Of a DNA stretch of 56,485 nt, positions 24,452 to 32,446 are shown piece by piece. The position numbers and the translations under genes were made by a program. The notes under the pieces are model-generated. The model was not told the origin of the DNA. It ran no database searches and was given only the letters and a program-made list of their open reading frames with translations. The stretch comes from a virus. The stretch is from positions 1 to 56,485 of the IMG/VR virus record IMGVR_UViG_3300011440_000004; one strand, 5' to 3'. Positions within the stretch are counted from its first letter, which is position 1. Every line of letters starts with the position of its first letter.

Positions 24452-24709
24452 TCAGCCGGTGCCGACGATGCCGCCGAGCGACTGCGTCCAGAACGCGACG
24501 CAGTCGGCGACAGCACGATCGTGGCGGCCGACCGCGCCCGGTGCGCCGTTCTGCACGCCGCGCCACGCACGCCACACCTCGTTCTGGAGGGGCTTGGGCA
24601 GCTCGCGCCAGTGGCGTCGACACGCCAGGATCGAGAACGGCACAACCTGACCGCAGACCGGATGCGGGCAGGGGTGTTCGATCGGGTCGAGACCGGTGGT
24701 GTCAGTCAT
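24452..24709 (-). CDS. 85-residue zinc-site protein, unknown function
   Basis: ATG 24709 has GGAG nine bases upstream and overlaps the J-domain gene's stop as ATGA. CPHPVCGQVVPF and ACRRHWRELPK form a CxxxxC plus CxxxH arrangement. A helical C-terminus (LQNEVWRAWR .. VADCVAFW) follows. Such genes recur before head-tail adaptors in actinophages; function unknown. Confidence 0.6.
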   Translation of the reverse strand: MTDTTGLDPIEHPCPHPVCGQVVPFSILACRRHWRELPKPLQNEVWRAWRGVQNGAPGAVGRHDRAVADCVAFWTQSLGGIVGTG

Positions 24710-25356
24710 TGGGGAAACTCCTTGTCGAGGATGGCCTTGGCGTCGACGAGACGCTTGAACACTTCGGCGTCGCCACCGCGGTCGGGGTGATGCAGCTTGG
24801 CGGCGTCCTTGTAGAGCGCGAGGGCGAACGACGGGTCGTCGTCGGTCTCCGATGACCAGTCGACACCGCAGTGGTCCGAGATGTAGCGGGCGGCCTGCTC
24901 GACGGTCATCGACGCCGGCCCCACCGCGATGCCGGTGCCGATGGCTTTCCACCCGGTGTACTGCTGGCCGTCGCGAGCGATGCCGTACCGCTCGATGCGG
25001 CGCAGGTTCTCCAGCCCGAGAGCGACGGCGCGGACGTTGTCTTCCCACCAGTCGAACCGGTCGCAGACGTAGCGCTGCGGGCCGTGGCGCGACTCGAACA
25101 TCACGATGACGCCGGGCGAGCGGGGTCGGACGTCGGCGCGCAGACCACCGTCGAGACGCACGCCGCGTTCGTCGACGTCGACGCAGATGACTGCCTCGTC
25201 GGGGTCGGTGGGGTTCTGCAACTTGCGGACCTCGTCGAACAGCAGCTGGCGGGTGTTCGACCACGGCGCCTTGAACGGCGACCGGTACGGCAGGTCGGTC
25301 GGTTTCTGCGGCCACCCACCCGCGGGCCATGGCGAGTACACGATCCGCCAGCTCAC
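24706..25356 (-). CDS. J-domain (DnaJ-like) protein
   Basis: A 216-residue protein with an uncharacterised N-terminal domain (VSWRIVYSPWPAGGW .. DEVRKLQNPTDPDEAV) and a C-terminal J domain: ALALYKDAAKLHHPDRGGD with the diagnostic HPD, then VFKRLVDAKAILD. It probably recruits the host DnaK for assembly of a virion protein or replication complex. The J domain is at the C-terminus rather than the N-terminus. GTG 25356 overlaps the upstream stop. Confidence 0.8.
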   Translation of the reverse strand: MSWRIVYSPWPAGGWPQKPTDLPYRSPFKAPWSNTRQLLFDEVRKLQNPTDPDEAVICVDVDERGVRLDGGLRADVRPRSPGVIVMFESRHGPQRYVCDRFDWWEDNVRAVALGLENLRRIERYGIARDGQQYTGWKAIGTGIAVGPASMTVEQAARYISDHCGVDWSSETDDDPSFALALYKDAAKLHHPDRGGDAEVFKRLVDAKAILDKEFPQ

Positions 25357-25541
25357 GACGACACCCCGGTGCGGTAGCGGCGCAGCTCGTCCATGGCCCA
25401 CTCGTTCGAGTCGACGTCGACGAGGGTGACGCGCTGGCGGGCCTGCGAGAACGACGTCAGCACCGTGCGTTGCGGGCCCGACATCTCGACGAGGTGGACG
25501 CGCTCGGCCTCGGTGATGACACGGTCGGTGGGCACGCTCAC
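25353..25541 (-). CDS. 62-residue protein, unknown function
   Basis: GTG 25541 overlaps the stop of the leaderless gene (GTGA) and its own stop overlaps the J-domain start. The product VSVPTDRVITEAERVHLVEM, then QRTVLTSFSQARQRVTLVD, is a small alpha/beta protein with no motif I can name. Confidence 0.55.
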   Translation of the reverse strand: MSVPTDRVITEAERVHLVEMSGPQRTVLTSFSQARQRVTLVDVDSNEWAMDELRRYRTGVSS

Positions 25542-25732
25542 GGCGTCACCGTCCAGCCGCGGCGGCCACCGGCGCCGTAGGCCTTGTGTTGGCGCTCGCT
25601 GCACCACACGCATCGGCGGGTGTTGCACAGCACGTCGTCGACGTTGTCGAGACCGGTGCTCTCCCATGCGTGCGAGCGCCGACCGGGCGGCGCGTCGGTG
25701 TCGAGACAGGTGACGGTGGTGGTATCTGCCAT
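25538..25732 (-). CDS. 64-residue Cys-rich protein, leaderless gene
   Basis: Starts ATGGCAGATACC at 25732 under promoter copy D. CLDTDAPPGRRSHAW and CNTRRCVWCSERQHKAYG make a likely single zinc site. It heads the transcript carrying the J-domain and head-tail adaptor genes, right behind the terminator of the major tail gene. Function unknown. Confidence 0.7.
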   Translation of the reverse strand: MADTTTVTCLDTDAPPGRRSHAWESTGLDNVDDVLCNTRRCVWCSERQHKAYGAGGRRGWTVTP

Positions 25733-25768
25733 GCGACCAACGTACACAACCGAGGTTGGCGACAGCAA
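25721..25768 (-). promoter_or_regulatory. Leaderless promoter family, copy D
   Basis: Minus strand: -35 TTGCTG (25768-25763), 18-base spacer with AACCTCGGTT, -10 TACGTT (25744-25739), 6 bases, ATGGCAGATACC. It starts 8 bases after the end of the major-tail terminator stem, so one transcript ends and the next begins almost without gap. Confidence 0.8.
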
Positions 25769-25776
25769 GGGCGCGG

Positions 25777-25843
25777 GACGGCCCCGCCGCTACGACCGTC
25801 CGATTCTTGGCAGATACCGGTTGGAGGGAGCAGCGGGGCCGTC
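25777..25843 (-). terminator. Major tail gene terminator with antisense loop
   Basis: A 15-bp stem (14 paired, one mismatch) joins 25777-25791 and 25829-25843 around a 37-base loop, 80 bases after the major tail stop at 25924. As minus-strand RNA the loop contains GGUAUCUGCCA, the exact complement of UGGCAGAUACC shared by all seven leaderless start blocks. The RNA would be abundant if the tail gene is. Confidence 0.7.
25808..25818 (+). promoter_or_regulatory. Inverted copy of the leaderless start block
   Basis: Plus strand TGGCAGATACC, the same 11 bases as in the seven minus-strand start blocks but inverted and lying inside the terminator loop. There is no plus-strand gene or convincing plus-strand promoter beside it. 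A specified 11-mer would be expected about 0.03 times on both strands of a genome this size if bases were random. Confidence 0.75.
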
Positions 25844-25923
25844 TTCGGTGTCCCCGTAGACACGACGCCGTCAGCGTTGCAGCGACGTGTTCGAGGGCGA
25901 GGGTAACACGCCTCGCAAGCGGC

Positions 25924-26568
25924 TCAGCTGGCGATCGACGTGATGAACCCGCACGCCACCGCGGGCAGGGCGTCGTCGGGAATCCACTGCGCCACACGTG
26001 TCGACGCGACCGGGAAGTCGTTGGCCGGGCCGTCACCCCAGTTGGGGTTCTCGACGAGCTGGCCCGAGATGACGGTCAGGTGCGTGCCGTTCGCCATCTC
26101 CTTGTCGCCGATGCGGATGTTCTGCGCCTGCGGGAACGCCCAATGCGCGTACGGATAGTCGGGGTCGAGCGCACCATTCTTGACGCGCTTGGCCCACGCC
26201 TCGATCGACCAAATGTTGGTCTCGTCGACCGGGCCGAGCGCCGGGTAGCCGGCGCCGATCGCGGTGCCGGCGGTGAGCACGACACCGTCGGTGAGACCGG
26301 CGGTGATGTACGGGTCGGGCACGAGGAACGTGATCGAGAAGTCGAGACGCTTGAACGTGTCAGCCGACCGGAACTGCGACTCGACCTCGCCGCACGCGTT
26401 CTTGTCTTCGATCTCGTCGCCGTCGGTGTAGACCGCGGTCGTCGCGAGGGTCGTGAACGACTTGGTGACCAGGATGTTGTTGGCGCCGACGGCGGGGGCG
26501 CCACCGGCTGCGAGCCGGCCGAACCGCAGGCGGCACGTCTGGAGCTGCGGTACACAGTTGTCAGGCAT
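25924..26568 (-). CDS. Probable major tail protein
   Basis: A 214-residue beta-rich protein: MPDNCVPQLQTCRLRFGRLA, then NNILVTKSFTTLATTAVYTDGDEIEDKNACGE and later KRLDFSITFLVPDPYITAG and GVVLTAGTAIGAG. The length, the GDEIEDKNACG strand region and the C-terminal VAQWIPDDALPAVACGFIT fit siphovirus tail-tube subunits. A strong Shine-Dalgarno (GGAGGG, seven bases spacing) precedes ATG 26568, and a strong hairpin follows. Position relative to the adaptor gene is atypical, so the label is probable. Confidence 0.6.
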   Translation of the reverse strand: MPDNCVPQLQTCRLRFGRLAAGGAPAVGANNILVTKSFTTLATTAVYTDGDEIEDKNACGEVESQFRSADTFKRLDFSITFLVPDPYITAGLTDGVVLTAGTAIGAGYPALGPVDETNIWSIEAWAKRVKNGALDPDYPYAHWAFPQAQNIRIGDKEMANGTHLTVISGQLVENPNWGDGPANDFPVASTRVAQWIPDDALPAVACGFITSIAS

Positions 26569-26645
26569 CGGTCATCCCTCCGAAGAGCTCTCAGTTGTCA
26601 CGGCGCGAACTGTACTGCACCGAACCGGCCGGTGCTCGCAACGGG

Positions 26646-26963
26646 TCATGGTGTGGCGAACACCGACGAGTTGACGGTGCGCGATATCTCGTCGGCGGCG
26701 AGCAGCCCTGCGGTGCCACGAGCCCGCGCCCACCACGTGCCGGCCTGGTCGAGCGCGGTCGGCTGCAGGTACTCCCACACTCCGACCGACGGGTTGGTGA
26801 TCGCGGCGTTGGGTGTCGACACCGCGGCCATCTCGACGCCGTCGGGTTTCTGCACCTGGAACGTCACCGCGGTCGGGTTGGTGAGCACGCCGGCGTCGTT
26901 GCGGAACGTCGCGACCCATATCACCTGGTCGCCGATGTCGAAGTCGCCGTCGCATGCGGTCAT
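26646..26963 (-). CDS. Small Ig-like virion protein
   Basis: A 105-residue beta-sandwich protein (GDQVIWVATFRNDAGVLTNP, TAVTFQVQKPDG, AGTWWARARGTAG), the pattern of small domains that decorate or join fibres in siphoviruses. ATG 26963 overlaps the fibre gene stop (ATGA). The 77-base gap after it carries the Shine-Dalgarno of the major tail gene but no promoter I trust. Confidence 0.6.
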   Translation of the reverse strand: MTACDGDFDIGDQVIWVATFRNDAGVLTNPTAVTFQVQKPDGVEMAAVSTPNAAITNPSVGVWEYLQPTALDQAGTWWARARGTAGLLAADEISRTVNSSVFATP

Positions 26964-29503
26964 GGCGCCCTGCGTGCGGTCAGGTCGACGGTGGCGGCGC
27001 GCATGGTGGCGAGCGTAGCGCTAGCGGCGGGTCGGGTCGTGAGGTCGGCGTCGTTCGCGACGCGCGTTGACAACACGACGTCGCCGATGACGTTGGGTGC
27101 GCCACCCGTCGTCGTGAGCGTGCCGGTGCCGGTGATCGTGCCGGCGAGACGCTTGAACACGGCGCGGCCGACCACGCCGAGCGTGGCGATGGTGCCGCCG
27201 GTGCGCTTGGCGGTGGCGCGCCGCACGAGACCGGTCGGGGTGATCGACCCGGCGAGGGTCAGCATGAACGTGAGCGAGCGCACCACGACACCAGTCGGTG
27301 TCACCTGGCCGGCGAGACGCTTGAACGTCGACCGCCGCACGAGACCGGCGGCGGCGGTGCTGCCGGCGAGACGCTTGCCGGTGGCTCGCACGACGCGGCC
27401 CGTCGCGGTGATCGTGCCGCCGATCGTGAGCAGGAACACGGTGCCGAAGTCGACACCGCCTGTCGGAGTGATCGACCCGCCGACCGTCTTGAACGCGGCG
27501 CGCACCACCCGCCCGGTCGCGGTGATCGAGCCCGCGAGCCGTTTCATGGATCCGCGTGCGACGCGTCCGGTGGCGGTGATCGTGCCGGCGAACGCCTTGG
27601 CGATGGTGAGGCGTGGGTCGCCGGCGGGCACGACGGAACCGGCGAGACCCTTGGTGGTGTGGCGCACCGCCCGCCCGGCCGGCGTCGATGTCCCGGCGAG
27701 GCGTTTGGTGGTGGCCCGGCGGATCACACCGGCGGGCGTCACAGTGCCCGCCAGCGTCAGCATGCGCAGCAGAGACGCCGCCAGGGTGCCAGACGCGGTG
27801 GACGAGCCCTGGAGCGTCTTAGCCGTGCGTCTGATGGCGGCCCCGGTCGCCGTCGACGACCCGAGCAGCCGTTTCGTCGAGCTGCGCACGACACGTCTGG
27901 TCGCGGTTACCGTCCCGGCGAGGGTGCGGAACTGCGTCTTGGCCCGCGTCAGGGCCCCGGTCGGTGTCGAGGTGCCGGCGACACGCTTGCCGGTGAGGCG
28001 ACGCACCACCCCGGTCCCGGTCGACGACCCGCCCCGCGTCTTGGCCGATGCCCGCACGACGCGGCCGGTGCCGGTGACCGACCCGGTCACCGTCTTGAAG
28101 TTCTCGACGGGCCCCCCGGCGACGGCTCGTAGCCGCACGAACAGCGCCGGCCCGCACTGGTTGGTGGTGGTCGTGAACGCCAGCGCGAGCGCCACGGTGC
28201 CGGTGCCGGCGGTGACCTTGGCCTCGAACAGTTCGATGTTGCCGTCGTCGCCGGTGCCGACACCGGCCCCCGACGTCAGCCGGGTCGTGGGCCCGAACGT
28301 GATGCCTGACGCTGTGATCGCGGGCGAGGTGATCGTCAGCGACGTGTCGGTGTCGACGGCGACGGCGACCACGACGACGTCGTCGACGGCGAGCGCGGTG
28401 TTGGTGGATGCGGTGATGGAGCGGTTGGCGCCGTGGGTGGCGTCGTCGCCGGTCGAAGTGGCGATGTCCCACGTGTCGGTCGGGTCGTCGAGCTGGTAAG
28501 CGACCATGATGCCGAGACAGCCCGGGGTGGTCCCGCCGGTCTGATCGAACGTGACCGACCCCGATTCGGTCCCGGCGACGGTGTCTTTTGAGTCGCCGCG
28601 AATCTCGGTCGTGTGGTTGTCTGCCGCGGTGCCGGTGCCACCGGCGAGACCGCCGAGTGACGTCCATCCCGTCTCGTTCGACATCACGATGTCGGATTCC
28701 CAGCCGACGCGGAAGGCGAAAATCTGATCGCCCGCTGCGAGGCCAGTCGGATAGGCGATGCTGACCGTGGTGGTCCCGCCCGCCGACTTCGCCCCGACCG
28801 CGACCCGGCTGACCGGCGGCAGGACGACGGTGCCGAGTGCGGGCACCGCGACCTGTGCGCCGACGCCCTCGTTGGCGGCAACCGAGACATCGGCCGTCTC
28901 GGTGACGGTGCCCGTCGCCGACGTCGTCAGATCCTTGGTCGAGAGCGAGCCACTCGCCGAGTCGTTGTCGAACCGGACCCGGTTCGTCCATCCGCCCGTC
29001 GTCGACGTGAACCCACCGAACGGGGTCTTGGCGGCGAACATCGCGACGCCGAGGCATTCGTCGTACGGCGGCGTGAGCGTGATGGCATCGACGCCGGTGC
29101 CTGCCGAACCGTCGAACGTCAGCGTGTAGTCGACGCCAGCGGTTGCGCCGAGGCCGGTCCAGATCGGAGCGTCGACGTCGAACGTCCCCGCCTCGACCCG
29201 ACAGATGGCTCCAACGCGCTCACCGCCATCGTTCATCGTCCACGCGAACGACGGCGACGCCGATGGTGCGATGAGCGTGTAGATGCCGGCGACCGGGCTG
29301 TTGCCGATGATGATTTCCGCGACGGTCACCCACGGCGACGGCGGCGTCAGATCAGCGACTGACCCGAAGAACCCGCCGTGATTCAACACCAACGCGATGA
29401 GACCGTCGCCGGTCGCCACCGACGCCGGTGCGGTGACCGTGAACGTGGTCGAGCCACTGAACTCGGCGTCAGCTGAGGCCGACCCGAAGGTGGGGACGGC
29501 CAC
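26960..29503 (-). CDS. Large fibre-like protein with 18 tandem 18-residue repeats
   Basis: An 847-residue protein. Residues 1-455 contain two or more related beta domains (FTVTAPASVATGDGLIALVL; VSIAYPTGLAAGDQIFAFRV). From about residue 468 to 795 there are 18 repeats of the type KRLAGSITATGRVVRAAx: basic start, LAG, Ser/Thr-rich turn, TG, then V-x-R. Repeats 3, 6, 12 and 15 end in a linker two residues longer and hydrophobic (for example SLTFMLTLAG), a period of three units. A solenoid or elongated trimeric stalk is likely. It lies between capsid and tail genes and may be a head or tail fibre. Confidence 0.7.
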   Translation of the reverse strand: MAVPTFGSASADAEFSGSTTFTVTAPASVATGDGLIALVLNHGGFFGSVADLTPPSPWVTVAEIIIGNSPVAGIYTLIAPSASPSFAWTMNDGGERVGAICRVEAGTFDVDAPIWTGLGATAGVDYTLTFDGSAGTGVDAITLTPPYDECLGVAMFAAKTPFGGFTSTTGGWTNRVRFDNDSASGSLSTKDLTTSATGTVTETADVSVAANEGVGAQVAVPALGTVVLPPVSRVAVGAKSAGGTTTVSIAYPTGLAAGDQIFAFRVGWESDIVMSNETGWTSLGGLAGGTGTAADNHTTEIRGDSKDTVAGTESGSVTFDQTGGTTPGCLGIMVAYQLDDPTDTWDIATSTGDDATHGANRSITASTNTALAVDDVVVVAVAVDTDTSLTITSPAITASGITFGPTTRLTSGAGVGTGDDGNIELFEAKVTAGTGTVALALAFTTTTNQCGPALFVRLRAVAGGPVENFKTVTGSVTGTGRVVRASAKTRGGSSTGTGVVRRLTGKRVAGTSTPTGALTRAKTQFRTLAGTVTATRRVVRSSTKRLLGSSTATGAAIRRTAKTLQGSSTASGTLAASLLRMLTLAGTVTPAGVIRRATTKRLAGTSTPAGRAVRHTTKGLAGSVVPAGDPRLTIAKAFAGTITATGRVARGSMKRLAGSITATGRVVRAAFKTVGGSITPTGGVDFGTVFLLTIGGTITATGRVVRATGKRLAGSTAAAGLVRRSTFKRLAGQVTPTGVVVRSLTFMLTLAGSITPTGLVRRATAKRTGGTIATLGVVGRAVFKRLAGTITGTGTLTTTGGAPNVIGDVVLSTRVANDADLTTRPAASATLATMRAATVDLTARRAP

Positions 29504-29506
29504 GGC

Positions 29507-30802
29507 TCAGGGCTCGATCGTGACGTTGTCCCAGTGCCAGGTGTACCGACAGCCGGTCAGCGAGCCGACCTGCCGACACGCTTCGCCATCCTTGTCGGGC
29601 GTGTAGGAGTGCTGCTCCAGGATGACGCGGGCGTCGGTCGGGAAGTGGCCGGGGAACGTCTGCGAGAACGTGCCGTTGACGCCTTGGTCGATCGTGACCG
29701 TGACCGTGTCGTTGGCGTTCGCGGTGATGCAGTGCTGCCGGCGGATCGCACGCGACTCCTGGCCTTGGACGTCTCGGTCCCACTGATACCCGGAGTTCGT
29801 GAACCGGGGCCCGTTGGCGAACACGTTGAGACCCCAGTACTGGCCGTGGACCATCACACCCCATGTGGTGGCGTCGTGCTGCTTGGTCTTGTCGTCGACA
29901 CCGACGAACTCGGGGTTGACGTGGGTCAGGTCACCGTCGGCGACCTTCGCCGCGGGGACGACGACCACCTCGGTCCACTGGCGGCCACCCTGCTCGGTGA
30001 CGTTCTGATCCCAGCAGACGCGGCCGATGGTGGGGAACGTCTGGCGGGGTGACATCGACAGTGTCGAGTAGCCGTCGACGTCGCCCATCGACGTCATCAT
30101 GTGGGCGTTGCCGACGCCGCCGTCGGTGCCGCACCGGTAGAAGTGCTGCGACCGGTCGCCGTGGGCGTCGATGGTTCGGAAGGTGTCGGCGGTGCCGCAT
30201 GCGACGTCGTGGTCGGCGCGCCACGTGTTCGTGCCGACCGGGCTGGGCGGGGTGTCGGCGTCGGCGCGGTGGTGGACGTCGAGGTCCCAGCGGGCCCGCC
30301 AGTTCTCGCCGTCGGTGTAGGTCTCGACGAACGAACCACCACCGGGCACCGTCGTCGTCGTTGACGTGGTCGAGGTGGTGGTCGTCGACGTCGTGCTCGT
30401 GGTCGACGTCGTTGAGGTGGTCGAGCTCGTCGACGTGGACGTAGCGGGGACCGTCGTGGTGGTGGCCGCAGTCGTGGACGTCGACGAGCTCGTGGTGGTG
30501 GTCGACGTGGGCGGGCCGGGCAGCACGTGCAGGATGCGGCCGGCGAGCAGCGTCGACGAGATGGTGGTGCCGTTCTGGCGTGCGAGTTCGTTGCCGGTCA
30601 GGTTGTACCGGTTCGCTATCCCGATCCACGAGTCGTTCGCGACGACGCGGTAGTGGATCACGGCCGGCACCTCGTCGGCGAGCGCCGACCGGGCCGGCAC
30701 CGATCGAGACACGACCGGCGGCACGAACACGGCGGCGCCGATACCGGCACCGAACAGCAGGCCGATGGCGAGGGCCCCCTTGCGGCGGGACATCGGGGTC
30801 AT
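29507..30802 (-). CDS. Secreted LysM protein with Ser/Thr-rich stalk and lectin-like domain
   Basis: A 431-residue protein. MTPMSRRKGALAIGLLFGAG plus the following hydrophobic run is a signal peptide or anchor; residues about 47-92 are a LysM peptidoglycan-binding domain (HYRVVANDSWIGIANRYNL .. AGRILHVLPG); residues about 97-150 are almost only Ser and Thr; the C-terminal 275 residues are a beta sandwich resembling concanavalin-like lectin/glucanase folds (CWDQNVTEQGGRQWTEVVVV .. YTWHWDNVTIEP). Either the virion carries it to bind the wall, or it is exported to the infected cell surface. No glycosidase catalytic motif is evident. Confidence 0.7.
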   Translation of the reverse strand: MTPMSRRKGALAIGLLFGAGIGAAVFVPPVVSRSVPARSALADEVPAVIHYRVVANDSWIGIANRYNLTGNELARQNGTTISSTLLAGRILHVLPGPPTSTTTTSSSTSTTAATTTTVPATSTSTSSTTSTTSTTSTTSTTTTSTTSTTTTVPGGGSFVETYTDGENWRARWDLDVHHRADADTPPSPVGTNTWRADHDVACGTADTFRTIDAHGDRSQHFYRCGTDGGVGNAHMMTSMGDVDGYSTLSMSPRQTFPTIGRVCWDQNVTEQGGRQWTEVVVVPAAKVADGDLTHVNPEFVGVDDKTKQHDATTWGVMVHGQYWGLNVFANGPRFTNSGYQWDRDVQGQESRAIRRQHCITANANDTVTVTIDQGVNGTFSQTFPGHFPTDARVILEQHSYTPDKDGEACRQVGSLTGCRYTWHWDNVTIEP

Positions 30803-30803
30803 G

Positions 30804-31532
30804 TCAGCCGCCGGACGGCAGGGTCAGCTCGTAGGTGGTCTGCAGCGAGTCACCGTTCGTCGAGTCGAGGTTCACCGCGGAGAACACCGACCGGTCGAGC
30901 AACACGCCCTGGCCGACGTCGACGTCGGAGAAGATGCCGTGCTCGGTGACCGCGATCGTGCCACCCGAGTCGGGGGTCAGGGTGGCGACGGTGCGATAGA
31001 TGTTCGCCGACGCACCCTCGGTCGTGGTGCCGGTCGGGCGGGTCGAGTTCGTCACGTACTGCGTCGTCAGCTCGGTGACGAGCGCGGTGTCGCCGGCGGC
31101 CTCGGCGGTGGTGCCGGTGCCGTACCCGTGATATTTCATCTCCTCCAACTCGACGATGTTCTGGAAGGCGTCGACGATGTAGCCGACTCCGACCGTGGTG
31201 ACGACTCGCAGCGAGGCGAGACCCAGCGGCACGACGGTGCCGTCGCCGCGGCGCACCGCGAGGTACAGCGCGCCGTAGAACGTCGACAGGTTGAGCTTGT
31301 CGGCGAGCTTGACGCGGCGGATGCCGCGCCACAGGTTCGGCAGGTTCCGCAGACGCCAGTCGTTCACCTCTGGCGACACCTCCGACGAGGGGAGACCGAA
31401 CCGGGAGATGACACGCCGGTCGGTGTTCGGCGGGTACTCGACGAACGGGCGGGGACCGAGGCGGTCGCCTCGGATCACGTGCAGACCGAGAGACCCGGTC
31501 GGAGCAATCACACCTTCGGTGGCTGGCGGCAT
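30804..31532 (-). CDS. Virion structural protein next to capsid genes
   Basis: A 242-residue protein. The C-terminal half (MKYHGYGTGTTAEAAGDTAL, ASANIYRTVATLTPDSGG, AVTEHGIFSDVDVGQGVLLD) is a pattern found in many siphovirus structural genes close to the capsid gene, role unassigned. No Shine-Dalgarno precedes ATG 31532; instead a -10-like TACGTT (31544-31539) lies six bases upstream, so it may be leaderless. Confidence 0.6.
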   Translation of the reverse strand: MPPATEGVIAPTGSLGLHVIRGDRLGPRPFVEYPPNTDRRVISRFGLPSSEVSPEVNDWRLRNLPNLWRGIRRVKLADKLNLSTFYGALYLAVRRGDGTVVPLGLASLRVVTTVGVGYIVDAFQNIVELEEMKYHGYGTGTTAEAAGDTALVTELTTQYVTNSTRPTGTTTEGASANIYRTVATLTPDSGGTIAVTEHGIFSDVDVGQGVLLDRSVFSAVNLDSTNGDSLQTTYELTLPSGG

Positions 31533-31546
31533 GGTCTAAACGTACC

Positions 31547-32410
31547 TCACGATCCGGTCAGGCCGGTGGTGTCGACTTCGGCGGCGATCAGTGCGCATTC
31601 GTCCCACACCCACGTGGCGAGCTTGGCGACGTACATCGTCACCGTGTTGACGTCGTGGTCGTGCGCTTGCGCCTTGGCGAGCGCCGCCTCGAACGAGCCG
31701 GGCACGATCTGCGCTTCGCCGAGGTCGACGCGGATCGGCGACGTGCCGTACATCCACTGCGACCCGACGTCGGGTGTGATGTCGCCGGGGCCGGCGCCGT
31801 TGTAGCCGGCGTCGATCACCACGATGTTCTCGGTGGCGGTCACCCACAGTTGGCCGTCGCGTCGCATCGCCGACTCCGACATCAGCAGCGTCGCCACCGC
31901 GGGCGACACGTGGATCATGCCGCGCTGGCCGCGCATCGCTTCGGCGAGCTCGCCCTCCAACGCCGCGAGAGCGAACGCCGCGGGGACTGCCCCGGAGGTG
32001 GCGTCGACGGTGGCGTCGTTGAGCGACAGCATGCCGGTGGTCGTGCCGGGCGCACCCGTCGATAGCTGCTTGGCGAGCCAGTACGACTCGACGGCGTTGA
32101 TGGCGCGCTCGGCCCGGCCGCGCCAGTCACGCCGGTTGATGTCGAGCGCCGAGCAGCGGTCGGTCGCGAAGATCGCGAACGTGGTGCCCGACACCACATC
32201 CGGGTTCGTCGCAACCTCCATGCCGTCGGGGGTGGACCCGACGCAGTCGATGTCGACGATGCCGCCACGAGACGCACCGCACAGCTCGGGGTCGAACGTC
32301 CAGCCGTGCAGCAGCGCTTGAGGTGGCAGGTCGGCGTCGACCGCGACAGCGACGAGCGAGTAGCGGGGCGGTTGCGCGGGCGGCGCATTGATCGGAGTCG
32401 GGTCTGCCAT
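31547..32410 (-). CDS. Capsid-neighbour structural protein
   Basis: A 287-residue protein (MADPTPINAPPAQPPRYSL). A long helix (ALAALEGELAEAMRGQRGM) precedes HVSPAVATLLMSESAMRR and ENIVVIDAGYNGAGPG, a pattern shared by a group of actinophage proteins encoded after the capsid gene. The gene follows the capsid terminator and its ATG is seven bases from a -10-like AATGAT (32423-32418), without Shine-Dalgarno, so a separate leaderless transcript is plausible. Confidence 0.55.
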   Translation of the reverse strand: MADPTPINAPPAQPPRYSLVAVAVDADLPPQALLHGWTFDPELCGASRGGIVDIDCVGSTPDGMEVATNPDVVSGTTFAIFATDRCSALDINRRDWRGRAERAINAVESYWLAKQLSTGAPGTTTGMLSLNDATVDATSGAVPAAFALAALEGELAEAMRGQRGMIHVSPAVATLLMSESAMRRDGQLWVTATENIVVIDAGYNGAGPGDITPDVGSQWMYGTSPIRVDLGEAQIVPGSFEAALAKAQAHDHDVNTVTMYVAKLATWVWDECALIAAEVDTTGLTGS

Positions 32411-32446
32411 GCGCTACATCATTCCACGCGGTTTGGTCGATCGGTT

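Noticed and set aside
26569-26645. Possible promoter for the major tail gene (TTGCGA with TACAGT)
   Set aside because: The spacer is 21 bases and there is no similarity to the recurrent promoter; evidence too weak to annotate.
30350-30530. Simple-sequence GTCGTC/GTGGTC tract
   Set aside because: It is the coding sequence of the Ser/Thr-rich stalk in the LysM protein, not a satellite or regulatory repeat.
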